A stretch of 64,000 nucleotides of DNA from Petrosia ficiformis (lineage: Eukaryota; Porifera; Demospongiae; Haplosclerida; Petrosiidae). Within the stretch, counting starts at the first letter, position 1. Each line of letters begins with the position of its first letter. The notes under the pieces are model-generated. The model had not been told where the DNA came from. It saw nothing but the letters and a program-made list of their open reading frames with translations, and searched no databases. Location of the stretch: contig OX345637.1 in assembly GCA_947044365.1 (NCBI GenBank), forward strand, positions 7,887,701 through 7,951,700. The letters run 5' to 3'. Made by a program: the position numbers and the translations under genes. Shown here piece by piece: positions 1 through 11,012 of the stretch.

Positions 1-2233
1 TGAGTTACTGATGATTCTCCAGATGTACTGTTTGTTGATTATAAAATAATGTTGTATGTATTTACTAATTTTTAAGGAGCACAACTGCTGGATTAAGCAC
101 TATATTTGCTATTAGACTATGATGTAAAACATTATGCTTATAATGTAGATTTGAAAACCCTCAATTCTCCATGTTCCATGTTCCATTTCACCTACATGTA
201 CAGTTAGTTGAGCATCTGTCTGGAGTACAGAGTGTCGTGGGTTCAAATCCCACCTGAGGCAACTCTCATTTTCATTTTTCCATTGCCTCAGGTGTCTTTC
301 TTTCTTTCTGTCTTTCTTCCTTTCTTTCTTTTTTTCCTTCCTAGATCTCCTGTAACATCATGTATATTAAACCTTAGCAATTTTATAATTGGCTATGCAT
401 TCAGTGAGCTATAATATATATATATACATTTACACTTTCTTTTTGAGGGAGGAATGGGGCAGTTCAGAGCTAATTTTCCTCCCCTTTCTAAATGAAACCC
501 TTGCTCCATAGTTTTATACTATAAACACTACTAATACTCACCAAGGTAAGATGTCATTTATATGTGGAGTTAGTACATTTGTTTGTTGAGTATCAGATGA
601 GGACATATGTGTAGCTGCTTGTGGGGGCTAGGTTGGTAAGGTTTGTCAGGAAATAATAATAGTGTGTGAAGAATATAAAAATAAATTAATTTTAGTAATG
701 CATCTCTTTTGAATGGCTTTGTGGATACTATCTTATATCACAGACCTCTCTTGCCACTTTTTGATATAAATTTTCTGATTTTATAATCTCATCTGCTATC
801 TGAATACAGTAGAATGGAAATTATAGGTCATCAACAAATTAATAACCACAATTATAATAACTAGCTTAATACCACCTTCGGCAGTTTAAGCTAGGCAAGC
901 ATAGTACGTTCTAAGCATAGTACATTCCACATTCTAAACGATTTACCATACATAAGTGTATTATAGTACGGTCATTGAAAACATTATTATACTACGAATG
1001 AAAATCGATGAATGTATTATAATTTTCAATTAATAATTTAATTTTTTTAAATGAAAAAAATAAATGTTATATCTCTCGCTCTCTCTCTCCAACTCTGTTC
1101 AATCTTCTTTGTACAATGTACTTACATTTCCTTTTCTAAACGCATCTTTCTTTGCCAGACTCTTTCATATTATCTTTGTTCATCATTATGTGTAACATGT
1201 CTTTCTCTTTGTATAAAAATTGTTCTTGCTGAAATGCTACTCATTTTACTTCATTATTAAATTCACACTTGTTATACAGTCAAGCAATTGTGGATGCATA
1301 GACACTACATACTTTTGTTATGGTAATTTCCTGAAACTCGATCTTCTATTCTAGTTAACACAATATCTAAAATGTCTCATACTTCCGTTGACCAAAACGC
1401 ATTTCAGTAATGTCATGATCTCTTTTACTTCCATTGGCTAACTTAATGTATGTTGCTCTGTCAGTGTCATCATGGTGTTTTTCAACTTTATTCCTTTCTT
1501 TTTTTCTCTATTAATCATAAGATATTTACTTTATTTTGCTCTTCTCCATTTACAAATTTTTGTACAACATTGAGGGCTTCATACTTTTCTTGTTTGCATT
1601 TTCTTTCTCTTAAATTATCTTTATTACTCGATTTGCAAATCGAAGCCTAGCGTGCTTGACCAAACATTCTTATTCTCTCTTTTTGAAGGCTTTTCTCATC
1701 TTCTCGATTTGCAAAATTATGGGTGCAGTTTAACCTCGTCACCATGGTTTCTAATGTGTAGGTGTGGCTAAAAAGGCTTTAGACACACACACACACACGG
1801 GTAATTATATATAGATTAGTCTGTGGACTACATACATACACAGTGTAGATGTATGCCTAAAAGATATCTTATCAATTTAATGCAACCATGCATATCAGGG
1901 TTTCATACAGGATTTTAAAAACATAGGTCCTCTATTATTGCTTCTGGGTCCCTAGAAGGCTAGTAACTGATGGTGTTGTTATAATTTAAGACTCCCAGGA
2001 CATCGCCCCCCTGTATGAAATCCTGCATACAAAATACACATGCCACCTTCTAGATACTAATTACCATATCAAGAGACTAAATAAAAGATTATATAAACTA
2101 GAATGCCATACCAGCTTTGTTCTCTGTTCTCTCTTTTCATCTAGTTTATCTAAACATTCAGATACTAAATTCTTAAACCTATATTTAAAAGACACAAATC
2201 ACCTTCAAGTGTCAACATAAAAAATAATTATAC
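1..2233. other. Intergenic DNA, no gene seen
   Basis: No exon chain or recognisable protein was found on either strand. The stretch holds a tRNA-like SINE fragment (about 200-345), a pyrimidine-rich CTTT tract, a short CA run near 1780-1797, and a repeat at about 1895-2030 whose ends are inverted (TTTCATACAGGATTT near 1900, TGTATGAAATCCTGC near 2013), probably a degenerate transposable element. Terminal exons of the minus-strand CENATAC gene may lie here, but none could be supported: the open continuations tried after 2234 hit stops. Confidence 0.5.
200..345 (+). repeat. tRNA-derived SINE fragment with CTTT tail
   Basis: A polymerase III B-box-like stretch (GGGTTCAAATCCCACC, near 239-254) follows an anticodon-arm-like segment (ATCTGTCTGGAGTACAGAGT). 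The same tail, with a CATTGCCTCAGGTGTCTTTC motif and a CTTT microsatellite, occurs in reverse orientation at 16455-16605. Two copies sharing a tRNA-like head, a common body and a simple-sequence tail indicate a SINE family. The first part of the head is missing in this copy. Confidence 0.65.
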
Positions 2234-3471
2234 CTGTCTAGTTCAGCTTGGTACAGAATATAAGTCTGTAATGAGCTTTTGTCTGCTCCATTTTGCCACC
2301 AAAAGTGTCGAGTTCTTTTATGATGATTATCACTAATTAAAGTAATTACAATGAAATTCCATTACATGCTTAAAAATTAAACTGTAAAATTCCTAGTACT
2401 AAAATGCATAGGCCCGAATTGTGTTATCTAGGTTATCTTATCAAAACAAGACTAGTCATGGCCAGACGCTTATATGCTGAAACCTGCCGCAAGTATATTC
2501 ATGACGAAATAAAGGTTGTTCACAAATTGTTCAAATAGATAAAATTTCCATGCTATCAGTTAGGTACTATGTTCTACTAACACATGTAATTACAACTTAT
2601 CACATTAGCACTACTTTATAGAAGCGTTAATAAATCATTGAATAACATACCATGCCATATGTTCAAGGAGTCCACCGTATTTAATAGTAGTAAATCTATC
2701 TGTTATATGCTTGTCAATTTCAGCATCACAACAGTAACACCACATTGTTGCATCAGGTTCAAATTCACCATCAATTACTGATGGCTTGTGAAGAAGACGT
2801 CTAGCTTCATGTATCTGGGAATAACAATTCTAGTGTATACATGTGTGTGAGTTAGTAGAAACTTTGTACTAGAAATATAATTATATCAGAGTTCTTGATG
2901 CATGGCCCAAATAGGGTCAACAATGGTTAACCTGTGCGTGCACCATTGGGAGTACATATTGACAGAGTTAATGCTGTTAGTGAGACAATATAATCATAAT
3001 TAACTGTGCCATCCGGTCCAAAGAGAGAATTGTGCTGTGCCAAATAAGAAGCTCTTTGGGTCAATGGTACGCAATACGAGCTTATCAATTATATATATAC
3101 ATATATATAATTCATAAGCTATATATAAGTTATATATATATAAATATATGTATATAAATATATGTATATATATATATAGTATGATAGTGACATCATCCCT
3201 TTGATGTGGTGAGTTCCTTCCATGTGCACACTAAGCAGGAGATCTCACCATCATACAATATATTGTATATATGTAGGACCTATTAGCATGCTATATACTA
3301 TATAGCATGCTAATAGGTCCTACATATCGCATATAGAACCCTCGTTTTGTGTCGTCGGATGTGATATAGCCCTTGCAGGCTTGGGTTATATCACATCCTC
3401 GGACAGAAAACTCAGGTCCTATAGTTTGTATATAGGACCTGTTAGCATACTATTTATATTACATATATATA

Positions 3472-3528
<57 letters not shown>

Positions 3529-3783
3529 CATGCTACCATGGCAACCGTTTGATGTGGTTAGGTCTTATATTTTTGTATATAGACCTGTGAATCTTTAATC
3601 TATCAGCATACAATATATTGTATATAGTACACTTACAGTTCTTATATAAAACAATATAAAACCTTGGTTTAGTGTCCTCGGATGTGATATAGCCCTCGCA
3701 GGCTCGGGCTATATCACATCCTTGGACACTAAACCTCGGGTCTATATTTTTGTATATAAGACCTGTAAGTGTACTATATATAT

Positions 3784-3851
<68 letters not shown>

Positions 3852-4039
3852 TATATAATTATCATGCATATATGATTATGTAAGCATACTTTCATAGAGA
3901 ACTTTTCTAGTATTGTATTCAATCTATCTTTGTGCTGTTTGGAAAATATATGTTTTCTTTGATCACTATGATTTCTTTTACACACTTTGCAATACAAAAA
4001 CTCCAAAGATGATTTTGAATTATTTTGCTTTACAGCCAT
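2234..4039 (-). CDS. CENATAC: CENATAC / CCDC84 orthologue, partial at the 3' end
   Basis: Three coding exons were read on the minus strand: 3890-4039, 2651-2814 and 2234-2332. All have GT/AG borders and the frame stays open. Start chosen at MAVKQ (4037-4039); an in-frame ATG lies upstream at 4087, but it falls in the shared promoter. Visible motifs are an N-terminal zinc finger (YCKVCKRNHSDQRKHIFSKQH), then a second (MWCYCCDAEIDKH...YGGLLEHMAC), followed by HFWWQNGA. This is the order of human CENATAC (GHVYSRKH; WCLCCGCEV; YGGLLEHLA; NKFWWENKA). In vertebrates CENATAC is a U11/U12 minor-spliceosome component that promotes splicing of AT-AC introns, and it acts in the nucleus. The gene is head-to-head with USF. 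Exons after 2234 were not identified, so the C-terminus is missing here. The 1.1 kb first intron is filled with TA-rich inverted-repeat elements. Confidence 0.85.
2895..3092 (+). repeat. Degenerate copy of MITE family B
   Basis: Matches the interior of a family of about 220 bp (GGCCCAAA...AACAATGGTTA...GACAATATAATCATAATTAACTG...GGTCCAAAGAGAGAA...AATAAGAAGCTCTTTGGG). Better copies lie at 5655-5880, 16902-17122, 17897-18118, 29170-29378 and 34105-34318. This copy has lost its termini. Confidence 0.6.
3175..3540. repeat. Stem-loop MITE family C, copy 1, with (TA)n
   Basis: An internal palindrome pairs GGATGTGATATAGCCC (near 3357) with GGTTATATCACATCC (near 3384). Outer parts repeat ATATAGGACCTGTTAGCATACTAT, and the element runs into a (TA)n tract at about 3480-3527. 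Related copies are at 3595-3860 and 23790-24050. No coding capacity is seen; it lies in CENATAC intron 1. Confidence 0.7.
3595..3860. repeat. Stem-loop MITE family C, copy 2, with (TA)n
   Basis: GGATGTGATATAGCCCTCGC (near 3680) faces GGGCTATATCACATCC (near 3706), then the shared TATAAGACCTGTAAG flank and a (TA)n tract at 3788-3846. Same family and same CENATAC intron as the copy at 3175-3540. Confidence 0.7.
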
Positions 4040-4241
4040 CTTTTTCGTCAACCACTCCCATTCGCTAAGATATGCCGATATGCGCATGAGAATCGCATGA
4101 TGAACACGCGCGCTCTCATCACGTGTATATCAAGGCACGTGCTCTTTTATCACGTGATACGTCTCGCCCTACTATCTTTCTTCTTACCTTCTGAGAAGCT
4201 TGTGACCTTCCTCGTGACAAAGAAGAGGAGCGGCATTAAAA
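4040..4241. promoter_or_regulatory. Bidirectional CENATAC/USF promoter with three CACGTG E-boxes
   Basis: The 202 bp between the two divergent start codons contain three exact CACGTG palindromes at 4120-4125, 4136-4141 and 4151-4156 (start-to-start 16 and 15 bp). The segment is richer in CpG (CACGCGCGC near 4105) than its surroundings. CACGTG is the known binding site of USF-class bHLH-zipper proteins, and the plus-strand gene encodes one. Autoregulation is inference. Confidence 0.75.
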
Positions 4242-7200
4242 ATGAGCGGTGAGGGGAGTGACTTCTCTGAAAGCGATGGAGAATTCTTGCATGAACCGTC
4301 TGCCAAGAAAACAAAGCTAGATGAGGCTGTGGTGGAATCCCAGGTGCTTCAGCTTCATACCGATTGGGTACAGAGAGATACAAGACGAAATGCATGTAAG
4401 TATATATAATTTTATAGAAAGAAAGTCAGAAATTAGACTTTCTTTTATGAAACTTTCCTCAATGTTCGACATAATTATACTAATATTACTAGTGAACGAT
4501 ATATATATTATATATAATTATATATATTATATATATATATTATGGAGAAGTAGCTGTGAACTTTATGAATTCATTTGTAGTATATATATATAATTATGTG
4601 CGTATGTTAGAGTACAACCAACTGTACTTGAGGAGGCTGATACAAAGCCAAAACAGTTCTACAAATATGATTTACACGTACATGTATAGCCATACTGCAA
4701 GAACCGTGCCTTATGAGAGTGGTATAATTTATTATAATTATTATACTTTTATAGCAAATTATACACTATACATATGTACCAATACACTTGTATTCTACTG
4801 ATAATTTCATTGTGTTTGCAGATTTCATAGTAAGCAGTGTACTATATAATATATAGAAAAGCTATGCTCATTATAATTATATTCATTATTAGATACCACT
4901 GGAGAAAGTGATGGACCCATTCCTGTACCACAATCTGATTTTGAAATAGAAATCAACAGTAGTAATCAAGATGGACAAAATTCTGAGATCAGTCTGTCTT
5001 CAAATTCCATAACTATTCCAATGGAACCGAGAGTAAGTAAGAATAGCCAAGATTGGAGTCAATAGTTGGGAATTTCTGTAATTGTAATTAGATTTTTTTA
5101 AATTAATCCTCATCACATAGGCAGAGAGTTATGGTAATTTTGGTACTTACGATTATTATTGAAATAGTTATTAATGTGAAGTTGATGGTATAGTGATAAT
5201 GCTATAATCATACTCTGTTACTGTATGTACATTGTACATGCAAGTGCAATATATGTTTATAATAATGCAGTGTTTTACTGTCTGTTCAATTCTAAGCCAG
5301 CATACACTACATGTATTACATGTATATGTAAGCCTCATATCAAGATGGACTTCCTGCTCCATGAAGTAAATGATCATTTACTTCATGAAAACTAATAAAT
5401 GGATATAATTTATTTATATCCATTTATAACTTATAAATGGATATCAATAAATTATATCCATTTATTAGTTTTTTCATTCAGATATTCATTTAATGTTTCC
5501 ACATGCATAGATATCAAACATGTAATGAACATTGAACAAGTTTTTGCCCCGCGTAGTAAAGTTGTAACTGAGGTTATTGTAAATTCATGAAAATTGCTAT
5601 GGCAATCTGGCTAATGAGGCTTCTTGTGAGAGCATGTGTATTGCATTATGTGAGCAAACATGCACATCAGGGTTTTTGATACCTTTTGAAGCATGGGCCA
5701 AATTGGCTCAACAATGGTTAGTGTGTGTGCCATTGAGAATACATCTTGAGCCAATTAACAAAGAGCTAATAATCATAATTAACTGTGCCATCCGGCCCAA
5801 AGAGAGAACTGTCCAGTGCCAAATAAGAAGCTCTTTGGGCCAATGGTGTGCTATATGAGCTTATCAAAAACACTGATGCACATGTAAATTTAATGATGTC
5901 AGTTTCAACTCTACTTCAATTACAATGTAATGCACACTATTATAAGTGGTTCTACTATAGTGTATTATATTACATTGTATCTCTTGATTTTAGATTCTTA
6001 CAATTGATACTAGACTGACATCTGATAGCACTTCTGTTCATTCTGAACCAGTAGTAACTACAACAATTGTACAACAATCAAATCTACACACATCTACAAC
6101 TGATATACAGCCATCACATTCTCCTCCTGTTCCTTCTCAAACTGATTTCTCTTCTCTTATCGCCGCTGCAGGTAGATCAGGTCTGATGCAGGTAATTTGG
6201 TGAAGATAATTATTCAGAGTTTGAGCTAAAGCATAGAACTACAGTGCCCTGCCTCTCTCTAGTTGCTTTTGAATGCTAGTTTTGCCTGTTACACCATAAC
6301 TAGCCTGTCCTAGTGAGGTCTCCCAGTCAACAATAATATAGGATTATGGTTTGAGTCCCATTGTGACCTTTTTACAATGATTCAAATAGGTCTTTTTTTG
6401 TTGTTTTATGTTATTAATGCGTGGATGTAGCCTAATACATGATTAATCTACTATTTAAACAATAAAGCTTTACTGAATTCTCTGCTTATTCTGGTTCAAA
6501 CACTGTTATATTATGGATTATTGTTCAGTTATGGCTCATGATATACATGTAAGTTGCATTTTGAGCTGGAATAATTAGTTCTGTACATGTATTTATTATT
6601 GGATAAATTACAGAAGGATCTGTTGTACATGAAATTCTGATAAAAAGAATGTTCAGCTTATCAGAATTACTTATTAAATGTCAATAAATCACACAACTTG
6701 ACACGATAACAAGTTGTCATGTATACATGTACATGTACATGTATTTTACAGGTTCCTGATCAACAATCCTTAATATCAACTGGTGATTTATCATCTAATC
6801 AGTTTATACTTCCTTCTCATACTCAGCCCAGTACTGATGGAACTCAATCTAGTGGTATGTACATTGTATTTCTATCATGTTTTGTGATTATTCTACATTG
6901 TACATGTACATAATTATGTACATTGTTGTGTGTACTTTTATTTACCAGTTAATATAATGACCACCTTTAGTTATACATGTACATGTACATTATACTACTG
7001 TTGTCCCCAGAAAAAGTAGAGTAGTGATTATATTAGCAACTACCAAGCTCCACTTATTTGAAAGGCTGACCATCTTCTCCTGACACTCTTCATCTCTTTA
7101 AGCCTTACATCCATTTTGGATGCTGAAAAAAGTGATGCCAATTTTAATTAATAATACAATTGCAGAAAACAGTATCATGGCCCAGCACTGTGCTAGTGTG

Positions 7201-10200
7201 GTCTAGAGACAACACTGATTATACACATACCTACATGTACATTGATAATTATTATGCTCAAATTTTAGTTATACATGTACATGAAAATTCATGTGTCTAT
7301 CATGCTAGCAACAGGCGCAGACAAACACACACAACAAACAAACAAGCAGCCACAATGGCTTAGAAAATAAGCAGCCACAATGGCTATGTACATGTAGTAA
7401 AATAATAATATTTAGCACTTTTATCCAAAGGTCTTCTTTCTAACTAAGAAAGAATCTAAAATGTTTTTAAAATGATCTTAAATTGGTTGTGAAGTCACTG
7501 TCCACACACAATATTAAAGGTGTCTACTCGCCCATCTTTGGACAATTTGGAATTCCCCATTTCTATAGCTTCACTACACCCTCAATTTCATACTAAGAGA
7601 TTTATAATATTAGATGATAAGAGATCACTGTACCTATTCTACCATAAGAAATTATACAAAATTAAAAACAGCATACAGTGTACATGGTTTAATTGAACCA
7701 ATGTACATGTATAGTACTGTACATATATACATGTAGTACTTTAATTGAACCAATGTACATGTATAGTACTGTACATATATACATGTAGTACTTTAATTGA
7801 ACCAATGTACATGTATAGTACTGTACATATATACATGTAGTACTTTACAACTTGACATGAAGCTGTACAGTGTTAAGTAAACAACACTACAATTTCATTA
7901 TTTATTATACATGTAGGTCCTTTGTATGTGATGATACCACCTAGCAGTAATGGAGCTGAGTTACTCCATGCAGCAATGCAACATGGACATGGAGGACCTC
8001 GCCCAATTGTTCCCAGACTGGCATCAGGAGCTATAGTGTAAGAGACAGATAGACAGACAGAGAGGGAGGGAGGAACTAACAGACAGAAAGGGGGAGACAA
8101 ACAGACTGGGAGAATCTAAAATTTATACATTGTATCATTCTATAATTACTAGAGAAAATTCTGATGATTCTAGAAAACAGAAAGATTATATTCGAAAACA
8201 AACACATAATGAAGGTATGTACTTGTGTAGTACACAGGTTTTTATGCTAAAGAATTTCATTGTTTAGTTGAACGTAGAAGAAGAGACAGAATCAATGAAT
8301 TGATAAAGATGTTAGCAGAAATAGTTCCAGGTTGTCAGAAGAAAGATGCTGCTAATGGTAACATTGTTGGAGTAAGTTGAAGGAATCTAAAATGTTGTTA
8401 TTGAGTGGTTGTAGATGTGTTTTTTTTACCTACATGTACATGTACATGTAGCTTCTTAAAGGTGTTTGCTGTTTTGTAAATCTGCAGCAAAGAATTGTGA
8501 GATCATAATCCATAATTGTTATTATCCAGGAATCACTCTGTAACAACCAACCAAATATTAAAACACCATTGATAGTACCTACTGGACATACATGTAAAAA
8601 TGACTACTTGTAGAAAAACAATTATTGTTAAATGGCTTAAGTTAATTTCATCTACAGGTACATGTCTTCTACACTATAAAGTGATATACATGTATACATC
8701 CAGTCACATATACATGTACATGTACTATGATGTACATGTACAATGTACCTATACAGTTTTACATGTATTTTACTGAACATGTATGTTATTAATTCACAGT
8801 ATGTCTATAGTAAAGGAACTGTACTGGAGAAAACAGTTGAATATGTAAGAGAACTCTACATACAAAATGAACAATTAACTGCTACAGCAAAGTTGGCTGA
8901 GAAGTCGGCAAATGCTCTTCAAGTGTTACAAAACCAAATATCAGTTCTGGAAAAAGAAAATGCATTCCTTCGTGCTCAAATGATCCAGCTTGGGATTGAC
9001 AACACCTCGGGTGCTATTAGTGCTCGGACACTTTTTGCAAATCCTTTGACACAAAGTCTTCTCAGTAGTGCCCAAGTGCAACCTTCTCCTCCTCCTCCTC
9101 CGCCACCTGTACCAAACACAACCCAGCTGCTTGTATCATTAGCACAGACACTGACTAGTAACCCTCTCTTAGCATCCTTAGCTCAACAAAGTGTGCCCCA
9201 GCCTTCTTCCATTCCTCCATCAATCTCGACTAATGACACACAGGTATACTATAGTGTATTCTTGAGTTCTCAATATGTGACCATACCTGAGAAAAAGCTT
9301 TGTTTGCAAGTGAAACACTTACATGTACCTTTAAAAGCTCACTATTCAGCCATTTTGTGTAAGATGGTAACTAGGTATCTATAGGTAGAGTAATAGTTTT
9401 TCTTCCTGGACACCAAATTTAGTTGACTTCATGCACAAAATGGCCATATAATGAGTGTTCCTCTGTGGTCACATGTGTATTTTACATGCAGGAGGGCATT
9501 TGTGGAGATGCTATATATCTTAGAACACCTAAAATCATAAATTTTGTGGGGGAGAATGCCCCACATCCCCTATATAGCTCGCTCCCAACACTTTTCTTTT
9601 CATACCATTCGCTCCCCGTTCGCATTATTCCTGAAAGAAACCCTGACATGTACATTATTGTTCTTCTATTATAAATAATGAATGTTTCTCTATGGTCACA
9701 TGTGTAATGTACATGTACATTATTGTTCTATTGTAAATAATGAATGTTTCTCTATGGTCACATGTGTAATGTACATGTACATGTACATTTATTGAATGTT
9801 TCTCTATGGTCACGTGTAATGTACATGTACATTATTGTTCTACATTAATCGTAGGTACATGTGACTCCATCACAACACCAAACAACTAATAACCAAGCTT
9901 CCCTTTTGATGAACTCTCTTGTACAGACTCTAGCTAGTATTACGGGAAGTTCCGCTAATACTATTCCTCCTCCTCCACCTCAGCCTATTACACAAGTGAG
10001 CTGATTTGCAGTATGAAATGTTAATGGGACAAGCACACAATGTTTGTACTTAAGAATACACATATTTTAGTAACTTAGTCAAGTACATGACTACATGTAC
10101 TAGTTTATGTGACCTAATTTTTGAAAGGGACACTTTCCCTGCAAAATAATTTTGATCAACCACTTAACTTTATTCGCTCATCATTCTGCCATTTTTTACA

Positions 10201-11012
10201 AGAAGTCAATGAAGATTAATATTAACTCTTCCTGGATACCAAATCTCATTGACTTCCTATACAAAATTAAGGAATGGCGTGTGATTTAAGGTAAGTGTTT
10301 GATCAAACATATTTTGCTGAAGGGAAAGTGTCCCTTGTGGAAATTGGGTCAGATACGGTTGTCAATGCACTTGTCATAATGAATAATTAAGTGCTAGTTG
10401 GCTAGTGTTATTAGAATTACTATATAAGAGTTTACATGTCATTTAGTTTGTGCATGATAATATTACTGGCAATCCAGAACAAGCACACGATACTAAAGTC
10501 TGTTCACATTCACGATGTCCTCAAAATTAGGATGTGATGTACAGTGTATATTTAGTATAGTTTAATGTCATAAGGTTAATGATTATACTGTAACTCAATA
10601 ATGAAGCAATGTTGACATACACAAAAAAAGAATGGGAGGGATAGTTATATGAAAATGGTACAAGTAAAAACATTGTTTATCATTCCAAACTAAGGTTATG
10701 AATATTTTTCTGAGGACAGGGTGAATGTGAATGACCTTTAGTACAATCAAGTATTGCTTAAGTACAGTCACGTACAAATACTTACTATATACATGTACAT
10801 GTATATGTCTGTTAAGTGTATATTTGTTATTAATGTTCATATTTTAGACTCAGCCAGCAGCTGCTGCTATGAGTTTGCTAAATTCTCTTATTATGGCTCA
10901 AAGTGCTCTAAATGCTGCTACCAGTACCAGTCCTTCCACAGCACCATCTTCCAGTGCCCCTGTTAACTTACTAGTGACGCAGAACAGCCCTGAGAAAAGC
11001 ACTCCTGCTTAA
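4242..11012 (+). CDS. USF: USF-family bHLH-leucine-zipper transcription factor, 10 exons
   Basis: Exons: 4242-4395, 4893-5032, 5994-6191, 6752-6854, 7917-8037, 8153-8214, 8268-8371, 8800-9243, 9855-9995, 10848-11012. They give 543 aa with consistent phases. Exon 5 has PLYVMIPPSSNGAELL and RPIVPR, resembling the USF-specific region before the basic domain. Exons 6-7 hold the basic region and helix 1 (THNEVERRRRDRINELIK, with the H, E and R residues that read CACGTG). Exon 8 holds helix 2 (SKGTVLEKTVEYVREL), then a heptad zipper ending LEKENAFLRAQMIQLGI, close to the USF ending LLRAQLRHHGL. Family members bind E-boxes as dimers in the nucleus. Unusually, about 170 residues rich in Pro, Gln, Ser and Leu follow the zipper. 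The N-terminus is acidic and Ser/Thr-rich. AATAAA overlaps the stop (11011). Whether it is closer to USF1 or USF2 cannot be said. Confidence 0.9.
5340..5475. repeat. Nested AT-rich palindromes in USF intron 2
   Basis: AAATGGATATAATTTATT, its reverse complement and the direct form alternate (5396-5466), and AGTAAATGATCATTTACT forms a separate palindrome at about 5365. The ends ACTAATAAATGG and CCATTTATTAGT close the structure. It is probably a small hairpin element; no function is visible. Confidence 0.6.
5655..5880 (+). repeat. MITE family B copy in USF intron 2
   Basis: Starts near TTTTTGATACCTTTTGAAGC and ends GAGCTTATCAAAAAC, giving imperfect terminal inverted repeats of the GTTTTTGATAA type. 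The interior carries the family core, including AAGAAGCTCTTTGGGCCAAT. No coding capacity. Confidence 0.75.
7607..7683 (+). pseudogene. Fragment of the Ubl exon of the alpha-kinase genes, in USF intron 4
   Basis: The stretch reads TATTAGATGATAAGAGATCA, then CTATTCTACCATAAGAAATT, then TTAAAAACAGCATACA. The same words occur in the same order in exon 2 of the second alpha-kinase gene (about 49109-49193). Small deletions, including one of about 11 bp, put it out of frame. It is in the same orientation as the source gene but over 41 kb away. It may be a duplicated or transposed gene scrap. Confidence 0.7.
7688..7845 (+). repeat. 52 bp tandem repeat, 3 copies
   Basis: The unit starts TTTAATTGAACCAATGTACA and ends ATATATACATGTAGTAC. 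Three copies are almost identical. It lies in USF intron 4. Confidence 0.85.
9655..9845 (+). repeat. Imperfect tandem repeat in USF intron 8
   Basis: About three units share GAATGTTTCTCTATGGTCAC, ATGTGTAATGTACATGTACA and TTATTGTTCT. In the third unit CACATG has become CACGTG (9811-9816), an extra E-box core inside the USF gene. Units differ in the number of TGTACA steps. Confidence 0.75.
10107..10352. repeat. Inverted-repeat element in USF intron 9
   Basis: Ends are reverse complements: TGACCTAATTTTTGAAAGGG with ACACTTTCCCT at the left, and AGGGAAAGTGTCCC with GGAAATTGGGTCA at the right. The interior has a second pair around GAAGTCAATGA and TCATTGACTTC. It is a MITE of about 245 bp without coding capacity. 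Confidence 0.75.
10493..10741 (+). repeat. MITE family A copy in USF intron 9
   Basis: Terminal inverted repeats CTAAAGTCTGTTCACATTC and GAATGTGAATGACCTTTAG bound a 249 bp element with no open frame. This is the type copy for a family found about eight times in the window. Confidence 0.85.

Noticed and set aside
2101..2165. Extra CENATAC exon (CTAG then ATGAAAAGAGAG)
   Set aside because: Joining it to the exon ending at 2234 gives an immediate stop in the required phase.
3381..3590. Open frame in the TA-rich region of CENATAC intron 1
   Set aside because: It runs through (TA)n and a MITE; no protein-like composition.
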